DNA from: Pseudomonas abieticivorans
GTDB lineage: Bacteria > Pseudomonadota > Gammaproteobacteria > Pseudomonadales > Pseudomonadaceae
Direction of reading: 5' to 3'
NCBI RefSeq assembly: GCF_023509015.1
Contig: NZ_CP094975.1
Location: forward strand, 2,861,501 to 2,925,500
Length of the DNA: 64,000 nucleotides
Position 1 is the stretch's first letter. The number at the start of each line of letters is the position of its first letter. This document shows, piece by piece, positions 9,663 through 18,884 of the stretch. The position numbers were made by a program, and so were the translations under genes. The notes beneath the pieces were generated by a model that was not told where the DNA came from, did not search any database, and was given only the letters and a program-made list of their open reading frames with translations.

Positions 9663-10454
9663 TCAGGTCGGCGCGATCATGTGCTCGACCAGCATTTGCA
9701 TGAAGTGCAGCGACTCGTTGAGCAGCAGGCCGATAAAGTGGCCCAGGTGCCCGGTCAGCGCCATCAGCAGCACCAGGCCAGTGCTCAGGGTGACCGGGAA
9801 GCCCACGGCGAATACCGTGAGTTGGGGCGCGGCGCGGTTAAGGATGCCCATGGCCAGGTTGATCATCAGCAGCGCGGCGACCATGGGCAGCGCTAGCAAC
9901 AGGCCGGTGAGGAATATGTGACTGCCGTAGCGAGCGACCATCTGCCAGGACGAGGGGTCGAAACGCAGGTTGCCGATGGGCAAGGTCTGGAAGGTGCTGG
10001 CCAGCAACTGCAATACCAGCAGGTGGCCGTCCAAAGCCAGGAACATCAGCAAAGTGGTCATGCTCAGCAAGCGTGACAGCACCATGGTATTGGTGTTGCT
10101 TTCGGCCGAGTAGAAGCTGGCGAAGGCCAGGCCCATCTGCATGCCGCAGATTTCCCCGGCCATCTCCACGGCGGCCAGGGTCACGCGCATTACCATGCCC
10201 AAGCTGGCGCCAATCAACAGCTGTTCCACGACAATGCCCAGGCTTTCCCAAGAGGCCACCGCCACGTCCGGCATAGGCGGCAACACGGGGGCCAGCAAGA
10301 CGCTGAGCAGCACTGCGAAGCTGATTTTCACCGTGTTGGGAATGCTGGTATGGCCCAGCAGCGGGTCGCTCATCAAAAACGCCGCGATGCGGCACAGCGG
10401 CCAGAAGAACATCGCCAGCCAATGCTGCAACTCGCCCGAACTGATCGCCAGCAC
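9663..10454 (-). CDS. fliR: Flagellar type III export protein FliR
   Basis: 263 aa integral membrane protein with several hydrophobic segments spanning the length (for example LCRIAAFLMSDPLLG, VSILLAPVLPP-like region, LLALPMVAALLMINLAMGIL). The conserved late segment NRAAPQLTVFAVGFPVTLSTG is characteristic of FliR/YscT. FliR, FliP and FliQ build the export gate inside the MS ring. It is the last gene of the minus-strand fliF-to-fliR operon, 4 nt after fliQ. Confidence 0.96.
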   Translation of the reverse strand: MLAISSGELQHWLAMFFWPLCRIAAFLMSDPLLGHTSIPNTVKISFAVLLSVLLAPVLPPMPDVAVASWESLGIVVEQLLIGASLGMVMRVTLAAVEMAGEICGMQMGLAFASFYSAESNTNTMVLSRLLSMTTLLMFLALDGHLLVLQLLASTFQTLPIGNLRFDPSSWQMVARYGSHIFLTGLLLALPMVAALLMINLAMGILNRAAPQLTVFAVGFPVTLSTGLVLLMALTGHLGHFIGLLLNESLHFMQMLVEHMIAPT

Positions 10455-10458
10455 GGCC

Positions 10459-10728
10459 TCAGCCGACCATGCGCGGCAGGTGGGTGAGCAGGTCGCGGGT
10501 GAAGTCCAGCAAGGTATCCATCATCAAGGGCCCGGCGATCACCAGTACCGCGCAGATACCGATGATCTTGGGGATGAACGACAGGGTCGATTCGTTGATC
10601 TGGGTGGCGGCCTGGAACAGGCTGATCAGCAAGCCCACGGCCAAGGTTGTCAGCAGCAGCGGGGCGGCCACGAACAGCGTCACGCGCATGCCTTTGTAGG
10701 CCAGATCCATGACCATTTCCGGCGTCAT
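10459..10728 (-). CDS. fliQ: Flagellar export gate protein FliQ
   Basis: 89 aa with two transmembrane helices, the family's usual size. It begins MTPEMVMDLAYKGMRVTLFV and contains VGLLISLFQAATQINESTLSF, the strongly conserved FliQ centre (AATQINE). Four copies of FliQ join FliP and FliR in the export gate. The gene lies between fliP and fliR in the standard fliOPQR order. Confidence 0.97.
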   Translation of the reverse strand: MTPEMVMDLAYKGMRVTLFVAAPLLLTTLAVGLLISLFQAATQINESTLSFIPKIIGICAVLVIAGPLMMDTLLDFTRDLLTHLPRMVG

Positions 10729-10750
10729 CGTAATGCTCCGTCGCAGGGGT

Positions 10751-11524
10751 TCAGGGGTAGAAGCTTTGGGCCAGGGAGCCCAGCAGCAGTTGCCAGCCGT
10801 CCACCAGCACGAACAGCATCAGCTTGAACGGCAGGGAGATGGTCGCCGGCGGCACCATCATCATGCCCAGGGCCATCAGCACGCTCGCGACGATCAGGTC
10901 GATGATCAGGAACGGCACGAAAATGCTGAAGCCGATCTGGAATGCGGTTTTCAATTCGCTGGTGACAAAGGCCGGCATCAGGATGCGCATGGGCACCTGC
11001 TCGGGGCCTTCCAGGTCGTCGACCTGGGCGATACGTGCGTACAGCGCCAAGTCGGTTTGCCGGGTCTGCGCCAGCATGAAACTGCGGAACGGCTGGCTGC
11101 CGGTGTCGAGCAACTGCTCCATGCCAATCTGGTTTTGCGAGAAGGGTACCCAGGCAGTGGTGTAGGCCTTATTCAGCACCGGCGACATCACGAAGAACGT
11201 CAGGAACAGCGCAAGCCCCAGCAGCACCTGGTTGGGTGGTGCCGAGGTGGTACCGATCGCGGTGCGCAGCAGGCCCAGCACGATGATGATGCGGGTGAAG
11301 CCGGTCATCATCAGCAGCAGGGCTGGCAAGAATGCCATCGAGCTGAGCATCACTAAGGTTTGCAGGCTCAGCGACCATTGTTGGCTGCCGTCGGCCAGGG
11401 GTGCGCTGGTGAAAGCAGCCAGGCCTTGGCCCTGGGCGTGCGCGGTGCCGGTCAGGCCCAGCAGCAGGGTGATCAGCAGCGGTGCCAGGGCGAGCCAGCG
11501 GGCGGGCGTAAGGCGCGTTTTCAT
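10751..11524 (-). CDS. fliP: Flagellar export gate protein FliP
   Basis: 257 aa with a cleavable-type N-terminal hydrophobic segment ending near AHA and four further helices. Hallmark stretches are [38 protein letters not shown] and [20 protein letters not shown]. FliP forms the pentameric core of the export pore. The start overlaps the fliO stop by 4 nt. Confidence 0.97.
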   Translation of the reverse strand: MKTRLTPARWLALAPLLITLLLGLTGTAHAQGQGLAAFTSAPLADGSQQWSLSLQTLVMLSSMAFLPALLLMMTGFTRIIIVLGLLRTAIGTTSAPPNQVLLGLALFLTFFVMSPVLNKAYTTAWVPFSQNQIGMEQLLDTGSQPFRSFMLAQTRQTDLALYARIAQVDDLEGPEQVPMRILMPAFVTSELKTAFQIGFSIFVPFLIIDLIVASVLMALGMMMVPPATISLPFKLMLFVLVDGWQLLLGSLAQSFYP

Positions 11525-11889
11525 GAGGCGTCCCGGTCGTGCTGCAGCCGCTGTTTCAGGGCCGTGGCCAGGCGATCGGCAAAGCGCGGTGGCAAGGGCT
11601 GGGCCGGCTCAGGCAGGGCCGGTGCCGGCAGTTCACTCAGGGCGCTGACCTGTTGCGCAGTAACGCCTAACACCAGCCATTTGTCCTGTACCTGCACGAT
11701 AACCACGCGCTCGCGCTGGCCCAGCGAGGTACTGCTCACCAACCGAAGGTGCTGGCCGGGCCGCACCCGCTGCGGGCCGAGACGTTTGGCCAGCCAGCCA
11801 CAAAACAGGATGCTGGCCACCACCAGGGCAAAGGCGAATGCCGTCTTGCCTAGCAAGGCCAGGCCAAGCAGGCTGTCGGGGCTGTTCAT
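11521..11889 (-). CDS. fliO: Flagellar export assembly protein FliO
   Basis: 122 aa with one N-terminal transmembrane helix ([19 protein letters not shown]), then a beta-rich cytoplasmic part containing [20 protein letters not shown] and [12 protein letters not shown]. This is the FliO pattern, and it fits the position between fliN and fliP. FliO stabilises FliP during gate assembly. The family is weakly conserved, so position carries part of the call. Confidence 0.92.
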   Translation of the reverse strand: MNSPDSLLGLALLGKTAFAFALVVASILFCGWLAKRLGPQRVRPGQHLRLVSSTSLGQRERVVIVQVQDKWLVLGVTAQQVSALSELPAPALPEPAQPLPPRFADRLATALKQRLQHDRDAS

Positions 11890-12380
11890 CGGTTGAGCTT
11901 CTGCACGCGTTCGGAGGGGGTGATGATCTCGGTAATGCGGATGCCGTATTTTTCATCCACCACCACTACTTCGCCCTGGGCAATCAGGTAGCCGTTGATC
12001 AGGATGTCCATGGGCTCGCCCGCCAGGCCATCCAGGCCCACTACTGAGCCTTGGGCCAGTTCCAGCAACTGCTTGATGGTGATGCGCGTGCGGCCCAGTT
12101 CGACGCTCATCTTGACCGGGATGTCCATGATCATGTCGAGGTCGCGCAGGGTGCCGCCGCCCGGCTGCCCGGTTAGCGGCTTGAACACCTTGGGTGCCGG
12201 GCGCTGCGGGGTTTCCTGGAGTTGTTCCTCCACTGCCGCTTCCTGCTCGGCGAGGGCGCTGGCCCATGGGTCGTCTTCCAGGGCGCCGTCGTCGGCCTGA
12301 TCGGACAGGGCACTGGCCCATTCGTCTGCCAGCGCGGCTTCTTCGGGGTTGTTCGGCTCGGGTGTGTTTGGGTCAGTCAT
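11886..12380 (-). CDS. fliN: Flagellar motor switch protein FliN
   Basis: 164 aa. The C-terminal SpoA domain (about residues 75-160) contains MDIPVKMSVELGRTRITIKQ, LNGYLIAQGEVVVVDE-like sequence and the ending YGIRITEIITPSERVQ, all diagnostic of FliN. The N-terminal third is acidic and holds a short internal repeat, DEWASALSDQ and DDPWASALAEQ. FliN lines the bottom of the C ring and docks FliH during export. It overlaps fliM by 8 nt and fliO by 4 nt. Confidence 0.96.
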   Translation of the reverse strand: MTDPNTPEPNNPEEAALADEWASALSDQADDGALEDDPWASALAEQEAAVEEQLQETPQRPAPKVFKPLTGQPGGGTLRDLDMIMDIPVKMSVELGRTRITIKQLLELAQGSVVGLDGLAGEPMDILINGYLIAQGEVVVVDEKYGIRITEIITPSERVQKLNR

Positions 12381-13428
12381 GGGCGGGGTCCTTGGCAGTG
12401 GGCACGGGGCCCTTGACGAATCTGCCGACGGTCGGGCCAGTGGCAGCGGAGTGGTCGATCAGGTCTTTTACTAGCAGGGCGCATTGGCCGTTCTGGCTAC
12501 CGTATTCGCACGTCATCACGGGCACGCCATCGACCCGGGCCAGAATGCTTTCCGGTAATTCGATGGGCAGCACGTCGCCTGCTTTCAGTGCCATGACCTG
12601 GCCAATGCTGGTGTCGATCTCGGTAAAATCGGCCACCAGTTCGATGTGCGACTGGGTGATTTCGCCGGCCATCTTTTTGTTCCACAGGCGTTCGGCCTCC
12701 GGGTCGCTGTCGGTCAGTGGGCCGTTGAGCAGTTGGCGCAGGGGCTCGATCATCAGGTAGGGGATGACGATGTTGAAGTCGCTGGCCAGGTTGCCGACTT
12801 CCAGGTGGAAGGTGGTGTTGACCACGATTTCGTTGGGCGAGCTGGTGATGTTGGCGAACTTGGCCTGCATTTCCGAGCGCAGGTATTCGATTTCCAGCGG
12901 GTACACCGAGCGCCAGGCATCCTGGTAGGCATCCACGGCCAGGCTCAGCAGGCGGCGAATGATGCGTTGCTCGGTGCGGGTGAATTCACGCCCCTCGGAC
13001 TTGGCCAGGAAGCGCCCGTCGCCACCGAACAGGTTGTCCACCACCATGAACACCAGGTTGGGCGGGAACACGGTCAGCACCGTGCCGCGCAGCGGTTTCA
13101 TCGCCAGCAGGTTGATGTTGGTGGGCACCGGCACATGGCGCGAGAACTCGCTGAAGCTCTGGTAGCGCACGCTGTCCACGGTGATGTCGGCACTGCGCCG
13201 GATCAGGTTGAACAGGCCCATGCGAAAGTACCGGGCAAAGCGTTCGTTGATGATGTCCAGGGCATGCAGGCGCTCGCGGATCACCCGGTGCTGGGTGGCC
13301 GGGTCGTAAGGCCGGATATGCACGTCTGGAGGTGTTTCGCGGGCCGCGGCAGGCGATTCATCGTCGCCGCTGACGCCTTTGAGCAGGGTATCGATCTCTT
13401 CCTGCGACAACAGGTCTTCTATGGGCAT
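12373..13428 (-). CDS. fliM: Flagellar motor switch protein FliM
   Basis: 351 aa. The first residues, MPIEDLLSQEEIDTLLKG, contain the CheY-P binding peptide LSQEEIDTLL, so this motor can be expected to respond to chemotaxis signals. The middle domain (GMFN-type segment as FRMGLFNLIRRSADITVDSV, and the FGGDGRF loop) and a C-terminal SpoA domain follow. FliM bridges FliG and FliN in the C ring. No che genes lie in the window, so CheY would come from elsewhere in the genome. Confidence 0.97.
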   Translation of the reverse strand: MPIEDLLSQEEIDTLLKGVSGDDESPAAARETPPDVHIRPYDPATQHRVIRERLHALDIINERFARYFRMGLFNLIRRSADITVDSVRYQSFSEFSRHVPVPTNINLLAMKPLRGTVLTVFPPNLVFMVVDNLFGGDGRFLAKSEGREFTRTEQRIIRRLLSLAVDAYQDAWRSVYPLEIEYLRSEMQAKFANITSSPNEIVVNTTFHLEVGNLASDFNIVIPYLMIEPLRQLLNGPLTDSDPEAERLWNKKMAGEITQSHIELVADFTEIDTSIGQVMALKAGDVLPIELPESILARVDGVPVMTCEYGSQNGQCALLVKDLIDHSAATGPTVGRFVKGPVPTAKDPAHD

Positions 13429-13431
13429 GGG

Positions 13432-13881
13432 CTATTGCACGATGAAGTCGGTGTATAGGACGTCGAGTATGGAAAGCTCGGGTTGCGGTGTTGTCAGCGG
13501 CTTGCGTACCAGTGTCAGTACCTTGGCCGCCAGGGCCGTCTTGCCTTCGCTGGTCATCAGCTGGCTGCTGTCCTGCTCGCCCAGCAGCTTGAATAGCTCG
13601 CTGCGCAGTTGTGGTACGTAGGGCTGCAGGAAGTCCTGGGTGGCCTTGTTGCCCACGCTAATGGCAAAGCCTGCGTACAACAGCCGCTGCTCATGCTGGG
13701 CGCTCTGCAGGTTCACGGTCAGCGGTGCAATGTTCACCATGGCCGGTGCCTCGGGTACCTTGGCGGCCTCGCTGCGCTCGACATTGTTGAAGTAGTACCA
13801 GGTACCGGCGGCGCTGCCCGCTGCCATCAGCAGAATGAACAGGCTCATCAGCAACCAGGGGGTCTTGCGGGTCGTGCTCAT
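13432..13881 (-). CDS. fliL: Flagellar basal-body-associated protein FliL
   Basis: 149 aa with one N-terminal transmembrane helix (LLMSLFILLMAAGSAAGTWY) and a periplasmic domain containing VNIAPLTVNLQSAQHEQRLL and the C-terminal ILDVLYTDFIVQ, the typical FliL pattern. FliL sits around the stator units and helps motor output. The gene is 3 nt upstream of fliM. A 138-nt gap with no recognisable signal separates it from fliK. Confidence 0.94.
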   Translation of the reverse strand: MSTTRKTPWLLMSLFILLMAAGSAAGTWYYFNNVERSEAAKVPEAPAMVNIAPLTVNLQSAQHEQRLLYAGFAISVGNKATQDFLQPYVPQLRSELFKLLGEQDSSQLMTSEGKTALAAKVLTLVRKPLTTPQPELSILDVLYTDFIVQ

Positions 13882-14019
13882 CGCCGGCGTCTTCGTGTTG
13901 GGGGGCTATCAGACAAGCCACGAGTATGACCATTGCTACCTGGCGCCCATGGCCCGATAAGGCGCGGCAATGGGCCGTATCTTGGGGTTTTGATTGGCCG
14001 AGGGCGCGGCATGCGGTTA

Positions 14020-15303
14020 TCAGGTGTACACATCCACCAATGTCGACAGCGGCCGGCTGGCAGGCACCACCTCGGCGGCGCTTTCGCTGTCTTCGTCGCT
14101 GGCCTGGGTATCGCGCCAGCCCGGTTGGCTCTGCGCCTGCTGGCGGGATGGCTGGTCGCTGACCGAGGTTTGCCCCAGGCTGATGCCTTGCGCGGCCAGG
14201 CTCTCGCGCAGTTGCGGGATGGCCTGCTCGACCGCGGCGCGCACGCTGGCGTGGGCGGCGACGAACTGGGCCTGGGTGCCGGTGCTGTCCAGTTTCAGGC
14301 TGATCGACAAGGGGCCCAGGTCGGTGGGGTGCAACTGCAGGTCGACCTGTTTTTCGCCGCGTTGGTGTAGGCCCAGTACCTGTTGGCTGAGGCCGCTTTG
14401 CCAGGCGTCGGTGCCGATCGCGGCGTTCAGCGTGAGGTTGCTTTGCATGCTGCTGACGGGGCTCGCAGTGGCCGATGAGACGGGGCTCCAGGCGGGAAAA
14501 CTCACCAGGTTGTCGGGGGTGTCTTCGCTCGGCGCATCGCTGTCGGCGTTGGCGTCGTCGGCCTGGGGCTGCACCGCGGCCACGCTGGCTTGCGCGACCA
14601 CTTCGACGACTGGCTCGGTGCTGGGCGTGTTGACGCTGTCGTCTGTGTCCGCTTGGGTATCGGCCTTGCTGTCGACCTTGACCAGGGCAGTTGAGCGCGG
14701 TGCAGTTACCGCCAGGGCCTCGGGCGTGGCGTCGGCGCTGACCGGTGTTGCCGGGGCGGCCTGTGGCACGTACGTTTGGGCGGCGACGCTGGCCGAGGCA
14801 TCGGGGCTGCCGGCGGTGTCGATCAGGTGCATGCGCTGGCGGATGTGCTGCAGCGGGTCATCGTGTTCGGCGGGCGCCGGGTCTGTGGCGTCCGTGGTCA
14901 CGGCTGGCAGGTCCAGGGGCATCTCGCCCAGGGTGCTCTCGGGTGCTTGGGGTTCGGCGGCCTGTCCTGTTTGTACCGGTATGTCCGGTGGCAAGGTCGG
15001 CAGCGGTGTTGCAACCGGTTCGGCGATGACCACTGGTGTCTCGATGGTGCTGGCCAGGGTCGGCGCTGGCACGGCTGGCTCCGTGACCTTGGCTGCGACG
15101 CTGACGGTTGTTGGCGTTACGGTAGTCGTCAGCGTGGGCTCGGCCATCACGGGCAGTTCGGCCGTTACATCGGCGCTGGCCAGGCGCTCGTTGGCTTCGT
15201 TCAGTGTCTGGGCAAATGCTGCGCCTTCGGTTTCGCTGCCAGCAGGGCCGGGGGCGGGGGCGGGGGTGGCCGGCGTGGCGCCCAGTAGTGCGGTGATGTC
15301 CAT
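14020..15303 (-). CDS. fliK: Flagellar hook-length control protein FliK
   Basis: 427 aa. The first two thirds are low-complexity and rich in Ala, Pro, Thr, Val and Asp, as in other FliK ruler regions. The C-terminal domain, about residues 320-390, has the conserved core EKQVDLQLHPTDLGPLSISL and AQFVAAHASVRAAVEQAIPQ, which switches export specificity through FlhB. The N-terminus MDITALLG and the position next to fliJ support the call. The sequence diverges quickly outside the C-terminal core. Confidence 0.93.
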   Translation of the reverse strand: MDITALLGATPATPAPAPGPAGSETEGAAFAQTLNEANERLASADVTAELPVMAEPTLTTTVTPTTVSVAAKVTEPAVPAPTLASTIETPVVIAEPVATPLPTLPPDIPVQTGQAAEPQAPESTLGEMPLDLPAVTTDATDPAPAEHDDPLQHIRQRMHLIDTAGSPDASASVAAQTYVPQAAPATPVSADATPEALAVTAPRSTALVKVDSKADTQADTDDSVNTPSTEPVVEVVAQASVAAVQPQADDANADSDAPSEDTPDNLVSFPAWSPVSSATASPVSSMQSNLTLNAAIGTDAWQSGLSQQVLGLHQRGEKQVDLQLHPTDLGPLSISLKLDSTGTQAQFVAAHASVRAAVEQAIPQLRESLAAQGISLGQTSVSDQPSRQQAQSQPGWRDTQASDEDSESAAEVVPASRPLSTLVDVYT

Positions 15304-15312
15304 CGGGGCCCC

Positions 15313-15783
15313 TTACAGGCTTGGGTCGCAAGTGGTGGCGAAGGCGCCGGGTTGTTGCTGCATGCGGGCGCTGAGCTCGTCGCTGTGGCGCTGCTCGGTA
15401 CGGTTGGCCAGGCGCTGGGTCTCAGCGGCGCGGCGTTGGGCCAGGGTCTGGTAGGCGTGGGTCTTGCGCCATTGCGCCTGCCAGTTGAGCTGGCTCTTGT
15501 CGATCTCGCCCTGCTTGGTGATCAGGCTCTGGCTGGCACGGTCCACCGCGCGGTCCAGGGAGGCCAGGAAGGCGCGGTAGTTGGCCAGGCTGGCCGGGGT
15601 CATGCCTTCCTTGTGCAGCTTTTGCTGCAGGGCCTGGCGGTATTCCTGGTTGTACTGCTGCAAGGTCTGCAACTGGCTGTTGATCTGTTGCAGGGCCAGG
15701 CGCTGTTGGGCCAGGGTGCGGGCGGCGGCGTCCTGGGCCTTGCGGGCCAGTTCCGTGAGCAGGTCGAGGGAGGAAGTGGGCAT
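15313..15783 (-). CDS. fliJ: Flagellar export coiled-coil protein FliJ
   Basis: 156 aa, almost entirely predicted helix with heptad-like Leu/Gln/Ala patterning (LAQQRLALQQINSQLQTLQQ). It lies immediately downstream of fliI. FliJ inserts into the ATPase ring and links it to the export gate. The sequence is poorly conserved across species; size, composition and position make the call. Confidence 0.92.
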   Translation of the reverse strand: MPTSSLDLLTELARKAQDAAARTLAQQRLALQQINSQLQTLQQYNQEYRQALQQKLHKEGMTPASLANYRAFLASLDRAVDRASQSLITKQGEIDKSQLNWQAQWRKTHAYQTLAQRRAAETQRLANRTEQRHSDELSARMQQQPGAFATTCDPSL

Positions 15784-15812
15784 GGGGTGTCAGGTGCCTC
15801 GCAAGATGAACG

Positions 15813-17174
15813 TCATTTGCCCGGGAACAGCAGGTTGAGCGCCTGCAGGGTGTCGTCCAGGCCCGCACGGTCCTGGATGCGTTGCTGCAGGAAGCGCTCC
15901 AGGTGTGGGTTGAGCTGCACGGCACGGTCCAGCAATGGATCGTGCCCGGCCGCGTAGGCGCCCACGCTGATCAGGTCGCGGTTACGCTGGTACTTGGACA
16001 GCACTTGCTTGAATTGCTGGGCCTTGCGCTGCTGCGCGTCGCTGACGATGGCGGTCATGGCCCGGCTGATCGAGGCCTCAATGTCGATGGCCGGGTAGTG
16101 CCCGCTTTCGGCCAGGGTGCGTGACAGCACGATGTGCCCATCGAGGATCGCCCGTGCCGAGTCGGCGATTGGGTCCTGCTGGTCATCGCCTTCGCTGAGC
16201 ACGGTGTAGAACGCGGTGATCGAGCCGCCCCCGGGCGGCCCGTTGCCGGCGCGTTCCACCAGCTTGGGCAGCTTGGCAAATACCGACGGCGGATAGCCTT
16301 TGGTGGCCGGCGGTTCGCCAATGGCCAAGGCAATTTCGCGCTGGGCCATGGCGTAGCGGGTCAGGGAGTCCATGATCAGCAGCACGTCCTTGCCTTGGTC
16401 GCGAAAGTCTTCTGCCACGCGGGTGGCGTAGGCCGCGCCCTGCAAGCGTTGCAGCGGCGATGTATCGGCTGGCGCGGCGACCACCACGGCACGGGCCAGG
16501 CCTTCGTCGCCAAGGATGTTGTCGATGAAGTCCTGCACCTCGCGGCCCCGCTCGCCGATCAAGCCAACCACGATCACGTCGGCCTGGGTGTAGCGCGCCA
16601 TCATGCCCAGCAATACCGACTTGCCCACGCCTGAGCCGGCAAACAGGCCCAGGCGCTGGCCGCGGCCGACGCTGAGCAGGGCATTGATGGCGCGGATGCC
16701 CACGTCGATCTGGCGGTCGATGGGCGCGCGCTTGAGCGGGTTAAGCGGTGCGCTGTGCAGGCTGCCCTGGGTCACGTCGAGCAGTGGCCCCTTGCCGTCC
16801 AGCGGCTGGCCACGGGCATCCAGCACGCGGCCCATCAATGCCTGGCCCAAAGGGAAGCGCCGCGCCACGCTGCCATCGCTCTGGCGTTCGCCCAGCGCAA
16901 AAACCCGGGCACCGGGCTGCAGATCGCTAAGCTCTTCCAGGGGCATCAGGTACAGGGTGTCACCGGCAAAGCCCACCACTTGGGCTTCGGCCTGCTCGTG
17001 GGCATTGAGCTCGATACGGCAGGCGCCGCCCAGTGGTACCGACAGGCCTACGGCTTCGAGCACCAGGCCGGTGGCCCGCACGATACGGCCGCTGGCCACC
17101 TGCCGGGGGCCCTGCTGGATGTCGCGCTGCAAGGTGCCCAATGCCCGCTGCCAGCGCTGCACGTAGGCGGTCAT
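15813..17174 (-). CDS. fliI: Flagellum-specific ATPase FliI
   Basis: 453 aa from the ATG at 17174, which overlaps the fliH stop; a longer reading from 17309 lies inside fliH and is rejected. Walker A is AGSGVGKS at about residues 179-186, followed by [17 protein letters not shown]. The Walker B region is [20 protein letters not shown], with [14 protein letters not shown] after it. These are the F1-like flagellar/type III ATPase features. FliI energises substrate unloading at the base of the export apparatus with FliH and FliJ. Confidence 0.97.
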   Translation of the reverse strand: MTAYVQRWQRALGTLQRDIQQGPRQVASGRIVRATGLVLEAVGLSVPLGGACRIELNAHEQAEAQVVGFAGDTLYLMPLEELSDLQPGARVFALGERQSDGSVARRFPLGQALMGRVLDARGQPLDGKGPLLDVTQGSLHSAPLNPLKRAPIDRQIDVGIRAINALLSVGRGQRLGLFAGSGVGKSVLLGMMARYTQADVIVVGLIGERGREVQDFIDNILGDEGLARAVVVAAPADTSPLQRLQGAAYATRVAEDFRDQGKDVLLIMDSLTRYAMAQREIALAIGEPPATKGYPPSVFAKLPKLVERAGNGPPGGGSITAFYTVLSEGDDQQDPIADSARAILDGHIVLSRTLAESGHYPAIDIEASISRAMTAIVSDAQQRKAQQFKQVLSKYQRNRDLISVGAYAAGHDPLLDRAVQLNPHLERFLQQRIQDRAGLDDTLQALNLLFPGK

Positions 17175-17893
17175 GGCAACAGCTCGCCGCGCAGTGCTTG
17201 CTCGGTGCTGTGCTGGATGCTCGCCCAGGTTGTTTCCAGGCTGGCGTCCAACTCGCCACTCGCGCTGGCTACCCGACAGCCACCGCGGGCCAGGCCTGCG
17301 TCGGCGCATAGGCTCCAGCCAGCTTCGGCCAGGGCTTCACCCAGGGCGTTGCGCACGGTGTCGAGGTCTTCGGGGTGTAGCCACAGGCGCGGCTTGCCGG
17401 TCAGTGCGGGGTCGTGTTGCAGCAATGCGCGTACCCGCTCCAATACGTGCTCGGGTTTGGCGACCAAGGCGTCGCCGGCAATTTGCCGGGCAGTGGCCAT
17501 GGCCAGCTCCACCAGTTGCCCAAGGATCGCGCCGTCCAGGCCCTTGAGCGCCTGGTCGAAGCTTTGGCACAGCGCAAGCAAGGGTGCCAGGGCCAGTTGG
17601 ATCTGTGCCTGCATCGCGGCCTCGCCGTCTACATGGCCCTGCTCCAGGCCCTGGGCGTAGCCTTCGTCGCGGCCTAGCGCAAAGCCGGCTTCGTGGCCCT
17701 GGCGCTGGGCTTGCTGGCGCGCCTTGTCACGCAGCGCCTGCAGTTCCAGCTTGCGTTGGAACGCACGCTTGCGCAGGGCTTCGGCCTGGGCTGCGTCGGG
17801 CTCGATGTGCAAGGGTGGCTCGCGGTCCAGGGGCGCCATGTGCCAAGGTTGCCAGCGCGCCGGGCCGCCGGGCCAGGGCTGGTCGTCAGACAT
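17171..17893 (-). CDS. fliH: Flagellar export regulator FliH
   Basis: 240 aa if started at the ATG at 17893 (MSDDQPW), which overlaps the fliG stop and has GGAGA about 10 nt upstream; an ATG at 17908 would add five residues. The N-terminal region is Pro/Trp-rich, followed by a Gln/Ala/Arg-rich coiled segment with GxxxG-like spacing ([20 protein letters not shown]). The C-terminal domain follows it and resembles a V-ATPase E subunit. FliH forms a stator for FliI and tethers it to FliN. Confidence 0.93.
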   Translation of the reverse strand: MSDDQPWPGGPARWQPWHMAPLDREPPLHIEPDAAQAEALRKRAFQRKLELQALRDKARQQAQRQGHEAGFALGRDEGYAQGLEQGHVDGEAAMQAQIQLALAPLLALCQSFDQALKGLDGAILGQLVELAMATARQIAGDALVAKPEHVLERVRALLQHDPALTGKPRLWLHPEDLDTVRNALGEALAEAGWSLCADAGLARGGCRVASASGELDASLETTWASIQHSTEQALRGELLP

Positions 17894-18884
17894 AGGAATC
17901 GTCTCCATTGCCGGTCACGATGATGCCGTTGTCAGCCAGGCGCCGCACCACTTGCAGGATAACCTTCTGCTCGGCTTCCACTTGCGACATGCGCGTTGGC
18001 CCGCGGGCCTCCATGTCTTCGCGGAACATTTGCGAGGCGCGCTGCGACATGTTCGCCAGGAACTTATCCAGCAAGGCGCTCGGCGCGCCCTTGAGGGCAA
18101 TCGACAGCGAGTTGGTGTCGACTTCCTGGAGGATCATCTGGATGCCGCGGTCGTCAATCTCCAGCAGGTTCTCGAACAGGAACATCTCGTCGAGGATCTT
18201 CTGCGTCAGGTCTTCGTTGTGCGCGCGAAGGGTCTGGATGGCTGACTCTTCCTGAGCCGAATTCATCAGGTTGAGGATCTCGGCCACGGTGCGCACGCCG
18301 CCCATCTTGCTGCGTTTGAGGTTCTGGCCGTCGAGCATGCCGCCCAGCACTTCGGTCAGCTCCTGCAGCGCCACCGGTTGCACGCCGCTGAACGTGGCGA
18401 TACGCAAAATGATGTCGTTGCGCTGACGCTCGTCGAACAGCTCGAGGATGTCCGAGGCTTGGTGCCGGTCCAAGTGCACCAGAATGGTGGCGATGATCTG
18501 CGGGTGCTCCTCGCGGATCATCTCTGCCACCATAGAGGCTTCCATCAGGTTGAGCTTGTCGATGCCCGAGCCGCCCTGGTTGGATTCCAGGATGTCGTCG
18601 ATCAGGCTGGCGGCGCGTTCGCTGCCCAGGGCCTTGGTCAGTACCGCGCGGATATGATCGCTGGACTGGATGTTGATGGCCGCGTACTGGTCGGTCTCGT
18701 CCATGAACTCTTCGAGCACCTGGCGCATTTCTTCGTGCGACACCTGGCTGAGCCGGGCCATCTCCATACTGATGCCTTCCACGTCCTGGCTGGGCAGCAA
18801 CTTGAACACCTCGGCGGCATCGTCGGCTTCCAAGGACAGCAAGAGGATGGCACTGCGGCGTGTGCCGGTCATTTTACTTGTCAT
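17886..18884 (-). CDS. fliG: Flagellar motor switch protein FliG
   Basis: 332 aa. It has the N-terminal FliF-binding domain (RRSAILLLSLEADDAAEVF), the middle EHPQ motif (IREEHPQIIATILVHLDRHQ), and the C-terminal torque domain with MFLFENLLEIDDRGIQMIL and LSIALKGAP. FliG converts stator ion flow into rotation. The ATG at 18884 overlaps the fliF stop; the next in-frame ATG at 18872 gives MTGTRRSA, closer to the enteric start, so the true start may be four codons later. Confidence 0.96.
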   Translation of the reverse strand: MTSKMTGTRRSAILLLSLEADDAAEVFKLLPSQDVEGISMEMARLSQVSHEEMRQVLEEFMDETDQYAAINIQSSDHIRAVLTKALGSERAASLIDDILESNQGGSGIDKLNLMEASMVAEMIREEHPQIIATILVHLDRHQASDILELFDERQRNDIILRIATFSGVQPVALQELTEVLGGMLDGQNLKRSKMGGVRTVAEILNLMNSAQEESAIQTLRAHNEDLTQKILDEMFLFENLLEIDDRGIQMILQEVDTNSLSIALKGAPSALLDKFLANMSQRASQMFREDMEARGPTRMSQVEAEQKVILQVVRRLADNGIIVTGNGDDSYV

